DNA from: Halichoerus grypus
Lineage: Eukaryota; Chordata; Mammalia; Carnivora; Phocidae
Direction: 5' to 3'
Assembly: GCF_964656455.1 (NCBI RefSeq)
Contig: NC_135715.1
Span: 75,343,414 to 75,407,413, forward strand
Length of the DNA: 64,000 nt
This document shows, piece after piece, positions 10,856 to 21,821 of this stretch. How positions within the stretch are numbered: the stretch's first letter is position 1; each line of letters starts with the position of its first letter. Below the pieces are notes generated by a model that did no database searches, was not told where the DNA came from, and was given only the letters and a program-made list of their open reading frames with translations. Position numbers and translations under genes: made by a program.

Positions 10856-12049
10856 GTCTGAAGAGCTGAAAGAGAGTGTCTTCCAGGAATGGGGCATTGC
10901 TATGTGTGAAAGGGTTGTGATAATTTTATGTATTGAAACCGTGAATGCCTTCCCCACAAATTCTGAAATCTGTGTGGCAAGAAAAGAGGGTAAGGTTAGC
11001 TGTGCTCTTGTTTGCTTAATGGCCTGCTAGCCTCATGAGCATGACACTAAGTATAAGAGCTGCTCAAGGTCGAGTCTGGGTAGCAGGGAAACAGAGCACT
11101 GGCGATATTCTGGCCAGAGTTCCAGACAGGGAAGGAGCTCACGGAGGGCAGTTGGGCCTATACGCTTACGGCAGAGGTCCCAGTGGTGGTCAGTGAGGAC
11201 GGGATTGGTTTTGAGCACACCATAACGTCAGTTGCCATTGAGTACAGCCTCTGAGAGAATCTCCTCTGTCCTTTCTTTTTTAACACAGTTATGACCTCAC
11301 TTTGAGATGTAAGTGTGGTTTGGGGCTGATTCAAGACAAGAAATCTCGTGTTTGCAAAATAGTCATTGACTTGGGACTTAGGGTCTGATCAGCATGCAGT
11401 AGAGTAAAAATAATAAAGGTCATACTTTAGTGGACTCTGTCTAAAGTAAGCAAGCAAATCATGAGCTTAAGAGACTCCTGAATGACTTCCCTCCTGCTCA
11501 CCTTTTCTCCTTGGAAATTTACTGTGAATGTCGTGGTCATAAGAAACTTCTCTGTGGAGCTTCACCTGCAAAGTAGGTGAGATCCAGCCTCCCAGTGACC
11601 AGCTGTCTTTGTGCCGTTACTTTATCCTCTCCCTGTAGAGGCCAATAGGACTAGTTTTCATGGCGAGGCCAACAAGGAAAAAGAGAGAGGGTTACAGCGA
11701 CAGCACAGGTCATGTTGCCGGTGGGACCAAAGGCAGCATTCTTTGAGGACAGTTGTTTAAGAGGTAAACATTCTTCTCATTCCATAATACGAGGAGAATG
11801 AATATTCAAAATACCGTGACTTCTGTTTATAGAAGATCAGATCAGGGAGATTTTGTATTGGTTGGTGTGGGCGCCGGGGTGTGTTGGGGGGGGAGATGTG
11901 GTTTTTGTTTTGTTTTTGAGAAGAAAAATCTTACACGTAGAGAGTAAGTCCTCATTCGGAATGAAGATGTTAGTGCAGTGAAATATGTAAATATATAAAG
12001 TTACCCCAAACAGGAGGAAGAAATGATCGTGATGACCACAGGGTTATTG
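10856..12049. other. No gene recognised (1.2 kb)
   Basis: No recognised repeats or exons. A G-run with a small GC-rich patch lies at 11869-11900. The open frame at 11033-11218 (-) is only 61 codons and has no domain. Confidence 0.45.
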
Positions 12050-12262
12050 TAATGATAGCGTCTAACATTCATAAGCCAAGCGCTCTGCTAAGTGTTTTAC
12101 ATGGATTATTTTAGATATCTTTCACAATGAGATACCAAGTCGGTAAAATACTTAGGCCCACTTGCAGTCACATGACTGAGGCGCAGCACCCTCCCTGAGG
12201 CTCCCCAAGTCTGGGTTCTGAGTATTAAGCAGAGAGCTGGAGTTCACCTGTGTGCTCTTAAG
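12050..12262 (+). repeat. MIR, sense
   Basis: The classic MIR order is present: 'tagcgtctaacattcataag', 'gcgctctgctaagtgtttta', 'catggattattttagatatc', then a degraded core and 'tctgggttctgagtattaag'. Confidence 0.75.
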
Positions 12263-12282
12263 CCCAGCCCATCCACGCCCCC

Positions 12283-12330
12283 TGCGGCGTCCAGGGCCAC
12301 GCCCCCGGGCGTGAGTCAGCTCCGCCCCTC
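12283..12330. promoter_or_regulatory. Candidate GC-box/AP-1 cluster
   Basis: A CpG-containing patch carries CACGCCCC, a perfect AP-1 heptamer TGAGTCA at 12312-12318, and a GC box CCGCCCC at 12322-12328. Clustered Sp/KLF and AP-1 sites are typical of enhancers or promoters. The sites are seen directly; any function is inference. Confidence 0.35.
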
Positions 12331-12430
12331 CCAGCTGTGTGACCTGCGCAGTTTACAGGGCTCCGCTTCAGAGCTGCGTGAGGCACACAGGCTGTTGCGA
12401 GGATTAATACAACAATGTCAGTGTCATGTC
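12325..12430 (-). repeat. MIR fragment, antisense
   Basis: 'agctgtgtgacctgcgcagt' followed by 'tgttgcgaggattaatacaa' matches the reverse-complement MIR layout with its middle degraded. It lies just after a sense MIR, so the two form a head-on pair. Confidence 0.5.
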
Positions 12431-13552
12431 TGAGGGTAACACGAAGTCCCACAATAAATAAAGCCCAACATTTCAGTGGCTCGACACAGGAAAAACTTAC
12501 CGCATCACTAATGGCCGAAGGCATTGCTCCTGGTCAGGGGCGGGCGACTCCTTTCTACAGAGTCTGCAGGGATCTCCGCTCCTGAAGCCTCCAGCACCTT
12601 CAACAGGTGATTTCCAGGGCCCCTGAGATGTTGATGCCCCACCCACAGCCCAGGGGAAGGGTGTTGGCGGGAGTGATCGCTGGACTGGTGAGGCTTGGAG
12701 AGAATACCATGTGCGGGAAGCTCTTTAAGAAGAATAGAATGTGGCCTGTGACCAGATTGCTACAGGCCCGCACAAGACCCAGGTGGGGCCCTGCAGCCAA
12801 GATTCACTGGTGTCATGGCCCGTGCGCCTCTGTAGTTGTAGTTGACACCCCTTTGGCTAGACTGCTAGAAGTCTCTGCTACACCTATGAAAAGTGCTTCG
12901 AGCACACGGCAAAAGCTAAATAATAGTGTCAGCCACTCGTTTATAATGCTGCATGAGAATTTCCATCCAGACCAGCATGCCCTGATGGTCACTTGCCATT
13001 ACCATTTCCACCAATACGTTCCAGGCGCTGTGTTCCTGCTGGCCCCGCAAAGAAGCTTAAGAGCTCCACAGTTAGCCTCGTTGGTGAGATACCATATCTC
13101 TTTAAAAATAGAGAAGGAACAGTACAGAACCCTGTCACCAGAGGGACAAATGTCGTGTCTATACCAGTAATCTCTGAATTGGTAGGGGTATTGCATTTGG
13201 GGTGGGCAGACTGATCAGAATGTGTATGTACACACACACACATTCATAAACATACAAACACATGCATGTATATACATATATATGCATCTATGTGTGTATA
13301 TCAGAATATATATGTATCTTTATCCAATAGAAGCAATATAATTTATGAATTAATACAAAATGTGTATGGGGATATATAGAATTTTTAATATTTCTTTATG
13401 GGGATGTGTAATTGGAAAGGTGTGGAGACCATTTATCTTGACAGCTGATGCCCTAGCAGTAGAAGTGGCAACATAACCTTTTAGGGTTTAATGTGCAGAC
13501 ACCTAGCGGGTACAGTACAGACATTTCAAATGAACACTCTGAGCAAGGCTGG
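12431..13552. other. No gene recognised; one 187-codon open frame; AC/AT-rich patch
   Basis: A + strand open frame at 12607-13170 (187 codons) has no recognisable domain, signal peptide or conserved motif. I treat it as a chance frame. 13220-13330 is low-complexity (CA)n and (TATA)n-like sequence. Confidence 0.4.
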
Positions 13553-13922
13553 TGTGATGGTTAACTTTATGTGTCAGATTGCCCGGGTCACAGGCAATAA
13601 CTTCATTCTGGGTGTTCTGTGAGGGTAGTTCTCAAAGAGATTAACATTTGAATGGGTGGGCAGAGTAAAGCGGATGGCTCTCCCAGTGTGGGGGTCCTCA
13701 TCCAATCCACCGAAGGCCTGAATAGACAAAAACGCTGAGTAAGGGGGAATTTGCTCTCTTGGCTTGTCTTTGGACTTAGACTGGAAATGATGCCATCAGC
13801 TCTCCACCACGTAGACTCACCTGACAGATCTTGGGACTTGTCAGCCTTCATGACCATGTGAGCCAGTTCCTTATAATAAATCAGTTTTTCTCGCAATAGG
13901 TAGAGAGATATAGAGATATCTA

Positions 13923-13972
<50 letters not shown>

Positions 13973-14018
13973 AAATCTCCTATTGGTTCTCTGTCTGTGG
14001 AGAACCCTGATGGATACA
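13553..14018 (+). mobile_element. ERVL-type (MLT2-like) solo LTR
   Basis: It begins 'tgtgatggttaactttatgt' and ends 'gagaaccctgatggataca', an end pair shared by a mammalian ERVL-class LTR family. Internal landmarks are 'gtgggggtcctcatccaatc' and 'gagccagttccttataataa'. The putative 5-bp duplication gctgg (13548-13552) and cctgg (14019-14023) has one mismatch. No internal retroviral genes are present. The exact family name is from memory. Confidence 0.75.
13919..13972. repeat. (TCTA)n microsatellite
   Basis: About 12 near-perfect TCTA units expand the AT-rich stretch just upstream of the LTR 3' end. Likely length-polymorphic. Confidence 0.97.
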
Positions 14019-14062
14019 CCTGGTTAGGCCCCCGATAGGCCCTGTGGCAAAGTAGTCTTAGG

Positions 14063-14240
14063 CAGGGTTGTTCTCAGTTTGGCTGCCTGTTGAACCACAT
14101 GGGGAGCTTTAAAAAAAAAATCCCAATGCTTGGGTCCCTCAATCAGAGATTCTGATATAATTGGAATTTTTTTAAAAGCTCCCCAAGCATTTCTAATTTA
14201 AAAGGTCCCCAAGTGGTTGGGGCTGAGAATTGGGACAAAT
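14063..14240. mobile_element. MER5-type hAT-Charlie MITE
   Basis: 'ttctcagtttggctgcctgt', 'catggggagctttaaa', 'cagagattctgatataattg', 'aaaagctccccaagcatttc' and 'ggggctgagaattggg' give the near-palindromic MER5A layout. It is a non-autonomous DNA transposon relic without coding capacity. Confidence 0.85.
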
Positions 14241-14554
14241 TCAAGCATTGTAGGTGTCAGAAACATGATTGGTCAGCACTAAGAAAGTGACCTCCTGTTT
14301 CAGGTGTGGGCCCAGATTGCCAAGCACAGGACTGAGGAAGACACCAGAGTGCTAAGAAGACTAATTGCCATCTGAGGGACAGTCACCTGGAGGACTAGAC
14401 TTGAAGCCTCCCCACACCCCTCCTCCCTGATGGCTGACTGAAGTGGGGAGTGGAACCTGCTTCCGTATTTGGAAGATAGCTTTGTGAGCATATAGACAGG
14501 AGAAAAGGGCCAAGAGGCTGGATGGTGTAGTGGGTCGGAGCCCTGGCATCCCAA

Positions 14555-14745
14555 CTTTGTCACCTGCTGTATGCTTCCTCTACTTCATCCGTGCCTAAGT
14601 TTACTCCTCTGAAGAATTGACATGGTTAATGACAGAACCTACCTTCTAGAATTGAGAAAATGGAGTTAACACATAAAAAGTGTTCTGAGCAATAATTAGT
14701 TGTCACTTGCTTAGTGCTCAGTAATGTCAGTTACTGTTACTCAGA
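14555..14745 (-). repeat. MIR, antisense
   Basis: The reverse-complement MIR order is visible: 'tttgtcacctgctgtatgct', 'acttcatccgtgcctaagtt', 'gttaatgacagaacctacct', 'gagcaataattagttgtcac'. Confidence 0.55.
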
Positions 14746-16301
14746 TGTTTTGTCGCCTGTCACCGATAGCAGACGGCTGGGATGTGGACCTCCTCACATA
14801 CAGATATACTCTGTCTTCCAGTTCGCATTCTTTCCATGCTCCCATTGCTGACCAATACCCGATTTTTGGGTTCTATATTGACTCTAATAAGTAATGTCTT
14901 TGTTTGGGTGTACTCAAGTTCTGTTGGTCTGGAAGGTTGCCCTATAAGGCTGAGAACAACCCTGCCTAACTTTGGGTTTTTCTGTTCTGACCTGTCTGTG
15001 TTAATTCTTAAAGTGCAATTCTCAAAGGGACTCTGTCTAGTTGTATTTCTAGGTGGGATGTCTCACTTTTACCCACATCATCCACTGACCGCGTGTGGTG
15101 ATGTCACCTGTGCTTTCAGAAAAGAGTGGAAAGCACTAGAAAAGATGTGGTTTTAAAAAGTCAGCGAGTTGCCACACAGAGGATGAAATGAGCCAGATCT
15201 ATGGAAGGTCATGAACATAAGCATGGCCTGCCACAGCAGCTCAGAATCCTAAGCCTGACGCTTTGCACCTGCAGAATCACACGCAATTTATTGCCTCCTG
15301 GAGGAGGACAGAGCATCTCAGGGTCAGTGACATTTGTAGTCCAAGGCAGCAGTTTTATATGGACTACTACATTTTTATTAATGGTTTTAGTTAATCTGCT
15401 ACTAACTAATCTGGGGCTGGTGTAAATGGTATTAAAATGCTGTTATTTCTAACAATGTAATATGCATAGAATCAGACATATTTCCCTTGCAGGCAATTTA
15501 CAGCTGTAAGGCCAGTCTGCAAATAGGAGTTAGCACCACCTCTCAAGAAGGCTGACATTGTTTCATGGATGCCAAGTGCTTGATGCCAGATTCTGCCAAT
15601 GACATTCTCAGCCCGGGAACTGATAGAATGTGCATTCATCATCCCCCCAACCCATCCCCGTAGACCACCTGTATTACATTCTTGAACTATAGATTCAAAC
15701 GCACAAGGCTAAGATAAAGAAAGAGTTTACCTAGAAAAACCCATCTTGTGGCAAGATGGAGAGAAACCAGCTGGAATTACTTTCTGGTAGGGTCTCTGGG
15801 TGCTTTCCCAGAGAACCCCTCCATCCCACTACAGAACCAACCCTACTCACAGCAGTCAGTATTTATGCAGCGTGAGGGTGAAATTGTTGAATGTTTGAAC
15901 AACAGATTTCATTAGGAAATTAAATTCACTTACTGTGTTCAAGGCACTAGCCTTTTGGAAGGTGAGGGATGCTTCTCTGGAGTCTGGGAAGTAGAAAGTG
16001 GGTCACATGCTTCTTAAATCTTTTTTTTTTTTTTTTTTGACAAGTAACAAGCAGTTACAATGAAACATCGTTCTTCTCAATTGTGAAGTGATTGCCAAGC
16101 TTTGGAGTCAGAGCCCATTCTTGCAGATTTGGGGCAGGCTGCTGCAGTTTGGGGTAAAGGAGATGTATACCTGGCAGTCTAAATTCCAACTTGGAAAAAT
16201 TCTCTAATGGAAACATTCTCTAATTTCGCTACTATGAAAGGTATTAGGGGCTTAATACCATAACACTGGCTCACAAAATCACCTTTAACCAAACTTTTGG
16301 C
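14746..16301. other. No gene recognised (1.55 kb); poly-T tract
   Basis: Unrecognised sequence. A pure 18-base T run at 16021-16038 has no SINE body attached. Open frames at 14782-15156 and 15201-15425 (+) show no known domains. Confidence 0.4.
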
Positions 16302-16316
16302 AAAACTGGGGCTTAA

Positions 16317-16557
16317 GGGGTGCCTGGGTGTCTCAGTCGTTAAGCAGCGTCTGCCTTTGGCTCAGGTCATGATCCCAGGGTCTTGGGATCTCGTCCCGCA
16401 TCGGGCTCCCTGCTGAGCGGGAAGCCTGCTTCTCCCTCTCCCACTCCCCCTGCTTGTGTTCCCTCACTTGCTGTGTCTCTCTGTCAAATAAATAAATAAA
16501 ATCTTAAAAAACAAAACCAAACACACACACACACACACACACAAACACAAACACAAA
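16317..16557 (+). mobile_element. CAN-SINE, sense, with (AC)n tail
   Basis: Head 'gggtgcctgggtgtctcag', with a 2-3 base insertion 'agc' before the 'gcgtctgcc' segment. The A-rich tail is extended by an (AC)n run at about 16522-16542. The target duplication is approximate: 'aaaactggggctta' at 16302-16315 against 'aaccctggggttta' at 16558-16571. Confidence 0.95.
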
Positions 16558-16832
16558 GAACCCTGGGGTTTAAAAGGTCCTATGTGGCCTTATGTCATAA
16601 AGTTGTTAAGAATTTGAAACGTATCTTAATGTAGCATGAATGGAACATTAACTTCTCTAAGAGCTACCTACAGAGGACAACTTGGGCAGATCCTGCCATG
16701 GCTCCAGAGAGCAGACTTAGAGTGAAAGCTAGAGGATGATGGAGTCTTTCTTAACAAAGGCAGCACTTTCTATCCAAATAAAAACAGATGTGGTTGAGGA
16801 GATTCTCATCTAGGGTTGGCCAGCATTATTCT

Positions 16833-17026
16833 TTTTTTTTTTTTTAATTTTATTTATTTATTTGACAGAGAGAGACATAGAGCAGGAACACAAGCGGGGG
16901 AGTGGGAGAGGGAGAAGCAGGCTTCCCGCGGAGCGGGGAGCCCGATATGGGACTCGATCCCAGGACCCTGGGATCATGACCTGAGCCAAAGGCAGACGCT
17001 TAACGACTGAGCCACCCAGGCGCCCC
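16833..17026 (-). mobile_element. CAN-SINE, antisense
   Basis: Complete antisense element flanked by a perfect 16-bp duplication 'tggccagcattattct' at 16817-16832 and 17027-17042. The head ends 'gagccacccaggcgcccc'. The perfect duplication suggests a relatively young insertion. Confidence 0.98.
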
Positions 17027-17042
17027 TGGCCAGCATTATTCT

Positions 17043-17498
17043 GAAGAAATCTTTCATAGGTGATTGCTGTGATTCTCCAAGTGGTGGGAAGGTCCCACCC
17101 ACATATAACTGGGAGCCTGTCTTTATTGGCTGCAGGTGGGAAATGTTGAAGTTTCCTTTTCTTCAGTGAGTAATGACAAAGAGGGAAAAATGAATATAGA
17201 GTGACTTTTAAAAATTTTAAATAGTTGTTTGTTATTGATTGATTGATTGATTGGCTTTGCAAAACCGGTGTCTCTGAGTACAAATATTTGGTTACAGAAT
17301 TGTAATAGGCAGTAGGCAATAGATTTTCTCCTATAGCTCCTTGGAATTATGGAGAAAATAGCTTGTAATCAAGCCCTACATTTTAGGCTTATACGGCAGA
17401 TTAAAAGTTAAATTTACATGGGGAGATGGTTACAAAGTATCTGCTTTAATCTACAAAGTATTTGCTTTAATTGTTGCTAACCAGGTGAGTTAGTTTAA
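17043..17498. other. No gene recognised; short (GATT)n run
   Basis: Nothing recognised except a (GATT)n run near 17236-17254 and a local near-duplication 'acaaagtatctgctttaatc' against 'acaaagtatttgctttaatt' around 17431-17472. Confidence 0.4.
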
Positions 17499-17717
17499 GC
17501 TATGTTCTCAATGGGGGGGAGGGTGATTTTGCTTCCAGGAGACATTTGGCAAGGTCTGGGGCTGTTTTTGATTGTCATGAGGTGTGTGATAGGATGCTTC
17601 TAGCATCTAGTGGGTAGAGACCAGGGATGCTGCTAAACATCCCTCAATGCACAGGGTGGCTCCCAAACAAAGAATGATGTCCAAAATGTCAATAGTGCCA
17701 ATGTTGAGAAACCTTGG
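17499..17717 (+). mobile_element. MER20 (hAT-Charlie MITE)
   Basis: About 219 bp. It runs from a degraded 'gttctcaa' left end through 'caggagacatttggcaaggt', 'catctagtgggtagagacca' and 'gggatgctgctaaacatccc' to 'gttgagaaaccttg'. Its length equals the MER20 consensus as I remember it. A likely 8-bp duplication (tagtttaa, tagtctta) flanks it. MER20 copies have been reported as hormone-responsive enhancers in placental mammals; nothing here shows that this copy is active. Confidence 0.88.
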
Positions 17718-18560
17718 TAGTCTTAGGATATATATAGCAATCTTTGGTTTGTTTTTGGAAAACTACAAAAAATCACATGTCAAAATGATTTATCATGCAT
17801 GGCTGATCTTCTCATCCCTAGAAAGACAAAGAAAGATGTGATCTTTGAACACATATAAGTCAGATTATTTTGTTTTTCCAGTTTGCTTTGATCAGATCCC
17901 AGTAGAGTTCAGTGTTGTCCTTGGATGAATTCTATTTAACTTGGTTTGACATTAACATCAACACTACTGGGTCTTAGTTTTTAGACTTGTTATTAATTCT
18001 AACTTATTTTTAGAACATTGATTATACTGATAATTTGAAATGAATCATGCCCAGATGCAGAGCCATAGAAAGCAGTCCGCTTTGGCAGGTGGCCTTAAAA
18101 GAAGATGACAATTTCAACCCAAAACAAATGCAATCCTGTGGCCCACTGAGATTTTCTTTTTGTAATAAATATGTGGTGTTATGTCCATCTTTATCTGATG
18201 TGCATTTTCATATTATAATAACCACATTCTGTGATCTGGATAGTTCTGATTCTTCTTACCAAAATCCACTGAAAAAACAACATAGATGGTGAAAGACCAG
18301 GAAATGAAGAAGGTGGTATTAAGTAGCATATGAATTTGCAACCGAGTGCAAAGGATCTAAGTCTGAAAAGAGTAGAGGACAGTGCAAAGGGCACAGAAAT
18401 TCAAATTGGCAGCCTTCCCAAGATGGAAAAAATGAAAGTGTTCATTCCTCTGACCATGGGAATTCCTGAAGAGTGAGGCTGCCTTGAATTGGATGGGAAT
18501 TGGTGATCCCTTACTCCAAGTAGTGATCAGACCCCTAATAGCATGTGTTCTGTCCATATC
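17718..18560. other. No gene recognised (0.84 kb)
   Basis: AT-rich unrecognised sequence. Small open frames of fewer than 85 codons on both strands have no known domains. Confidence 0.4.
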
Positions 18561-18571
18561 TGAGCATTTTT

Positions 18572-18788
18572 AAAAAGATTTATTTATTTGAGAGAGAGAG
18601 CATGCACATGTGGAGTGCAAGTTGGGGGAGGGGCAGAGAGAGCAGAGAGAGAGGGAGAGAGAATCTTCAAGCAGACTCTATGCTGAGTGTGGAGCCTGAT
18701 GTGGGACTTGATCCCAGGACCCTGAGATCATGACCTGAGCCCAAATCAGGAGTTGGACACTTAACTGTATGAGTCACACAGGCATCCC
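18572..18788 (-). mobile_element. CAN-SINE, older subfamily, antisense
   Basis: Long form with 'gagagagagcatgcacatgt', 'gagagaatcttcaagcagac' and the head segment 'caaatcaggagttggacact', degraded to 'gagtcacacaggcatccc'. It has more substitutions than its neighbours. The flanks 'tgagcattttt' and 'tgagcttcattttt' are a decayed duplication. Confidence 0.93.
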
Positions 18789-18802
18789 TGAGCTTCATTT
18801 TT

Positions 18803-19234
18803 GAAGAGGGGCATGCAGAGTGACCTGCTAGGTTGTTCTGCAACAGGTAGGCAGAGTGAACTTGCCTGCTGGTTCTCTCTCTCTCCTCCAGCTCCCCATG
18901 GATCCAAGCTTGCGGCTCCCCCCGCCCCCGTGGGAGCTGACTCCCCGATACTTTCAGGTTACATCTGGTGCAGCCAGCAGCTGGAAAGGCAGAGTCCATG
19001 GCCAGCATCATGGTGCTTCACCTGAGTCCGAAGCAGGGAGGAAGGTAGGAGCTAGCAGTGGGGGCAGAAACTGCATCAGGTTGTCTCTGCCGGTGGCAGC
19101 TAAGCGAAACTTGCCAAGTTGATTGCTGCAGGGTCAGGTGGGGCAGAATGTGTAGTCAAGTTTCCTAGAGATGGCTGAGAAGATCTGAAGTGTCACAAAA
19201 CTGATGGCTGGGGCGCCAACACAGGGAACATGTG
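18803..19234. other. No gene recognised
   Basis: Moderately GC-rich single-copy-looking sequence with overlapping short open frames on both strands and no recognisable product. Confidence 0.4.
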
Positions 19235-19770
19235 CCTAACACAGGCCCTAGCAATTGTGCTCCTACGTACCTACAAACACACATACCAGGAGATAAGTAT
19301 AAGGATGCTCATGACAATGCTGGGATTGTTCATAATGGTCACAAATTGGAAACACCCTCAAAGTTTACGAACAGTCAAAAAATGAGAGAAATTATGGCAT
19401 ATTCATAAAATGGGACAACTGTCCAGCAGTGAAGATGACCTCCAAGTACACACATTAATATGAAGGAATCTCAAAAACATAATGTTAAACAATAACAAAA
19501 AAGCATGCACAGAAGAATATATACATGCTCTGTTAAATGGTATATTACTTAGAGATATATCCTTATAACAAGAGCAAGAGCACAGTTAATAACATTTTGG
19601 ATGGCAGTTACCTCTGGGAATAGTAAGGTGATGCTACTGGGGAGAGCATACAAGAAGCTTCTAAGGTAACAAAGGTGTTTTGTTGTTGAACCTGAGCAGC
19701 TGTGAGTATTCTTTTTTCTTTAAATTGTGCATATGTATTTTACACATTTTGAATGTACGGTGTATTTTGC
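19235..19770 (+). mobile_element. L1M-type LINE-1, sense, 3' end
   Basis: The ORF2 end and 3' UTR layout is visible: 'aatgctgggattgttcataa', 'ggaaacaccctcaaagttta', 'gaaggaatctcaaaaacata', 'gcagttacctctgggaatag' and 'taaattgtgcatatgtattt'. All frames are broken. It is one of the few sense-orientation LINEs here. Confidence 0.75.
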
Positions 19771-19869
19771 ATACATACACATGCAAGACAGTGAGTTAGG
19801 AAATGTGTGGTCTAGTCGCAGGTTGGCCTCTAATAAGCTATGTAACTTTGGGCAAATTGCTTCATTTCT

Positions 19870-21125
19870 TCATCAAACAAATATATTTTAAAGCAGTGAT
19901 GTGCCAGTGTGCTGGGCACTAGAATACAATCTTGATCAAAACTGGTTATGATTCTTGCTCTGATGGGCATGTGGTCTTATGGGAGAGTCAGACATTGATC
20001 TATGGAAAATTTCAGCTCCGGTAGTGCTGTTAAAGGAGGAGGACGTTGTGGCAGCAGCTACAACAGGGAGTCTGACCTTGTCTGGGAGTTGAGAAGCCTT
20101 CACTGAGGAAGTGGTGGGTGTTAGGGCATCTGTGGTATGAGTAAGAGTTCAACCAGACAAATATGGATGGATAAGAGGAGTCCTGCACTGGAGGAGAACA
20201 TGCTGGGTATGTGGAACTGAATGAAAGATAGTGTGGTGGGAGATGAGGCTGCAAAGCCAGGCAGGCTTTGAGGGTATAGGACCACTCCCAGACACTGCAT
20301 ATGATGATGGACAAGGCAGCCCTGGCCTCCTCAAAACAAATTCTTGTGGGGAGACAGACCACAAGCAGAGTACACAGCGACCACAGAATGTTTGCTAATG
20401 GGATCTGATCTGTGAAGGAAATAAATAAGGCTGAGCTAGACAGCTGCTCAAGGAGAAGCAGCTCTGGATAGCATGGGCCAGGAGGGCCTTCCTGGAATGT
20501 GACATTGAAGCCGAGAACTAAATCACACAGAGGACCTAGCCATGTGAGAGCAGGGGACAGCAGTGGGGGAGAGCCCCGGAAGAGGAGTCTAGGTGACTAC
20601 ATGAAACATCCCTGTGTGGGAAAAGGATTATGTTGTTTAAGGAAATGAAAGACCAGTGAACAGTGGTGCCAAGGGAAAGTGAAGCCAGATGAGGTAGCAG
20701 GCTCCGAGCAGGTGGCACTGCTCCAGTTGTCCTGAGTGATCTCGAGCTCTCTCTTTCAGCCAGGAAATGGTGACATCTTTTGCCATGGAGTTGTCAGGAC
20801 AGATAGGATATAGTGGATGATTCGAGAGGAATTTCCAAGCACTTGGATTTGGTTGGATGTGGGCGGTGGGGATGGAGTTGGAGGTTTTAAGAGTTATGAC
20901 CGTGTTTCATGGGAATATGACTTACTGAGATAGGAAACCTTGTATTTCTTTCTTTTTAAATTTTGTCAAGTTTGGTAGCAGAGGATGTGAAAGAACAGAG
21001 TTATTTTTGGAGATGTTAGATTTGTAGTGTCTTTTTGACATCCCACAAAAGGGGTCAGGTAGCCAGTAAGATAGTAGACCTACTGTGGTTTGTGAGAAAG
21101 GTCTAGATCAGAGATAGAATTGTGG
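19870..21125 (-). mobile_element. L2 LINE, antisense, 3' half
   Basis: It starts with the reverse-complement L2 terminus ('caaatatattttaaagcagt', 'gtgctgggcactagaataca'). It continues through recognisable antisense ORF2 ('ggagggccttcctggaatgt', 'ggatctgatctgtgaaggaa', 'ggatttggttggatgtgggc'). It is split by the MLT1 LTR and continues at 21822. Confidence 0.75.
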
Positions 21126-21129
21126 GACT

Positions 21130-21132
<3 letters not shown>

Positions 21133-21179
<47 letters not shown>

Positions 21180-21195
21180 ATATATATATACACAT
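21133..21195. repeat. (TA)n microsatellite
   Basis: About 60 bases of TA dinucleotides with a few G and C interruptions, at the boundary between the L2 and the inserted MLT1. Confidence 0.95.
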
Positions 21196-21200
21196 ATATA

Positions 21201-21815
21201 CTTCCCATGGGTGCTGTAATAAAGTATCACAGACCGGGGCGCCTGGGTGGCTCAGTTGGTGAAGCGTCTGCCTTCGGCTCAGGTCATGATCCCCAGGTCC
21301 TGGGATCTAGTCCCACATCAACAGGGAGTCTGCTTCTCCCTCTCCCTTTGTCTGCACCACGCCCCCCCCCCCACTTGTACTCTCTCTCTCAAGCAAATAA
21401 ATAAAATCTAAAAAATAAAATAAAACAAACAAAAGTATCATGGACTGAGTGGCTTAAACAACAGAAACTTACTGTCTCACAGTTCTGGAGGCTGGGAGTC
21501 TGAGGTCAGGGGGTCTGTAAGGCTGGTTCCTTCTCAGGGATGTGAGGGAGAATCTGTTCCAGGCCTGTCTCCTTGGCTTATGAGTGGCTGTCTTCTGCCT
21601 GTGTCTTCATATCATCTTCCTTATGTGTATGTCTGTCTCTCTGTCTAAATTTCCCCTTTTTGTAAGGACACAGTCATACAGGATTAGGGCCCAGCCTAAT
21701 GACCTCATCTTACCTTCATCATCTGAAAGACTCTGTTTCCAAATAAGGTCACAGTCACAGGTGCTGGGGGTTAGGACTCCACATTTTTGTGGGGGACACA
21801 ATTCAACCTGTAGCA
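21201..21815 (-). mobile_element. MLT1-type LTR, antisense, carrying a SINE
   Basis: Two arms, 21201-21235 and 21432-21815, join across the SINE: 'gtgctgtaataaagtatcac', then 'gagtggcttaaacaacagaa', 'cacagttctggaggctggga', 'cctaatgacctcatcttacc', 'ggacacaattcaacctgtag'. It sits inside the L2, so the order of insertion is L2, then MLT1, then SINE. Confidence 0.88.
21236..21431 (+). mobile_element. CAN-SINE, sense, inside MLT1
   Basis: Full element from 'ggggcgcctgggtggctcag' to its A-rich tail. The target duplication 'aaagtatcacagac' at 21221-21234 is matched by 'aaagtatcatggac' at 21432-21445. The duplicated bases belong to the MLT1 consensus, which confirms insertion into that LTR. Confidence 0.97.
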
Positions 21816-21821
21816 GACGGT

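Noticed and set aside
13919..13972. (TCTA)n tract considered as an independent satellite
   Set aside because: It sits at the position of the AT-rich stretch near the 3' end of the ERVL-type LTR and is a microsatellite grown from it.
16858..17319. 153-codon minus-strand frame
   Set aside because: Its C-terminal third is antisense CAN-SINE (the familiar '[19 protein letters not shown]' peptide) and the remainder has no known domain.
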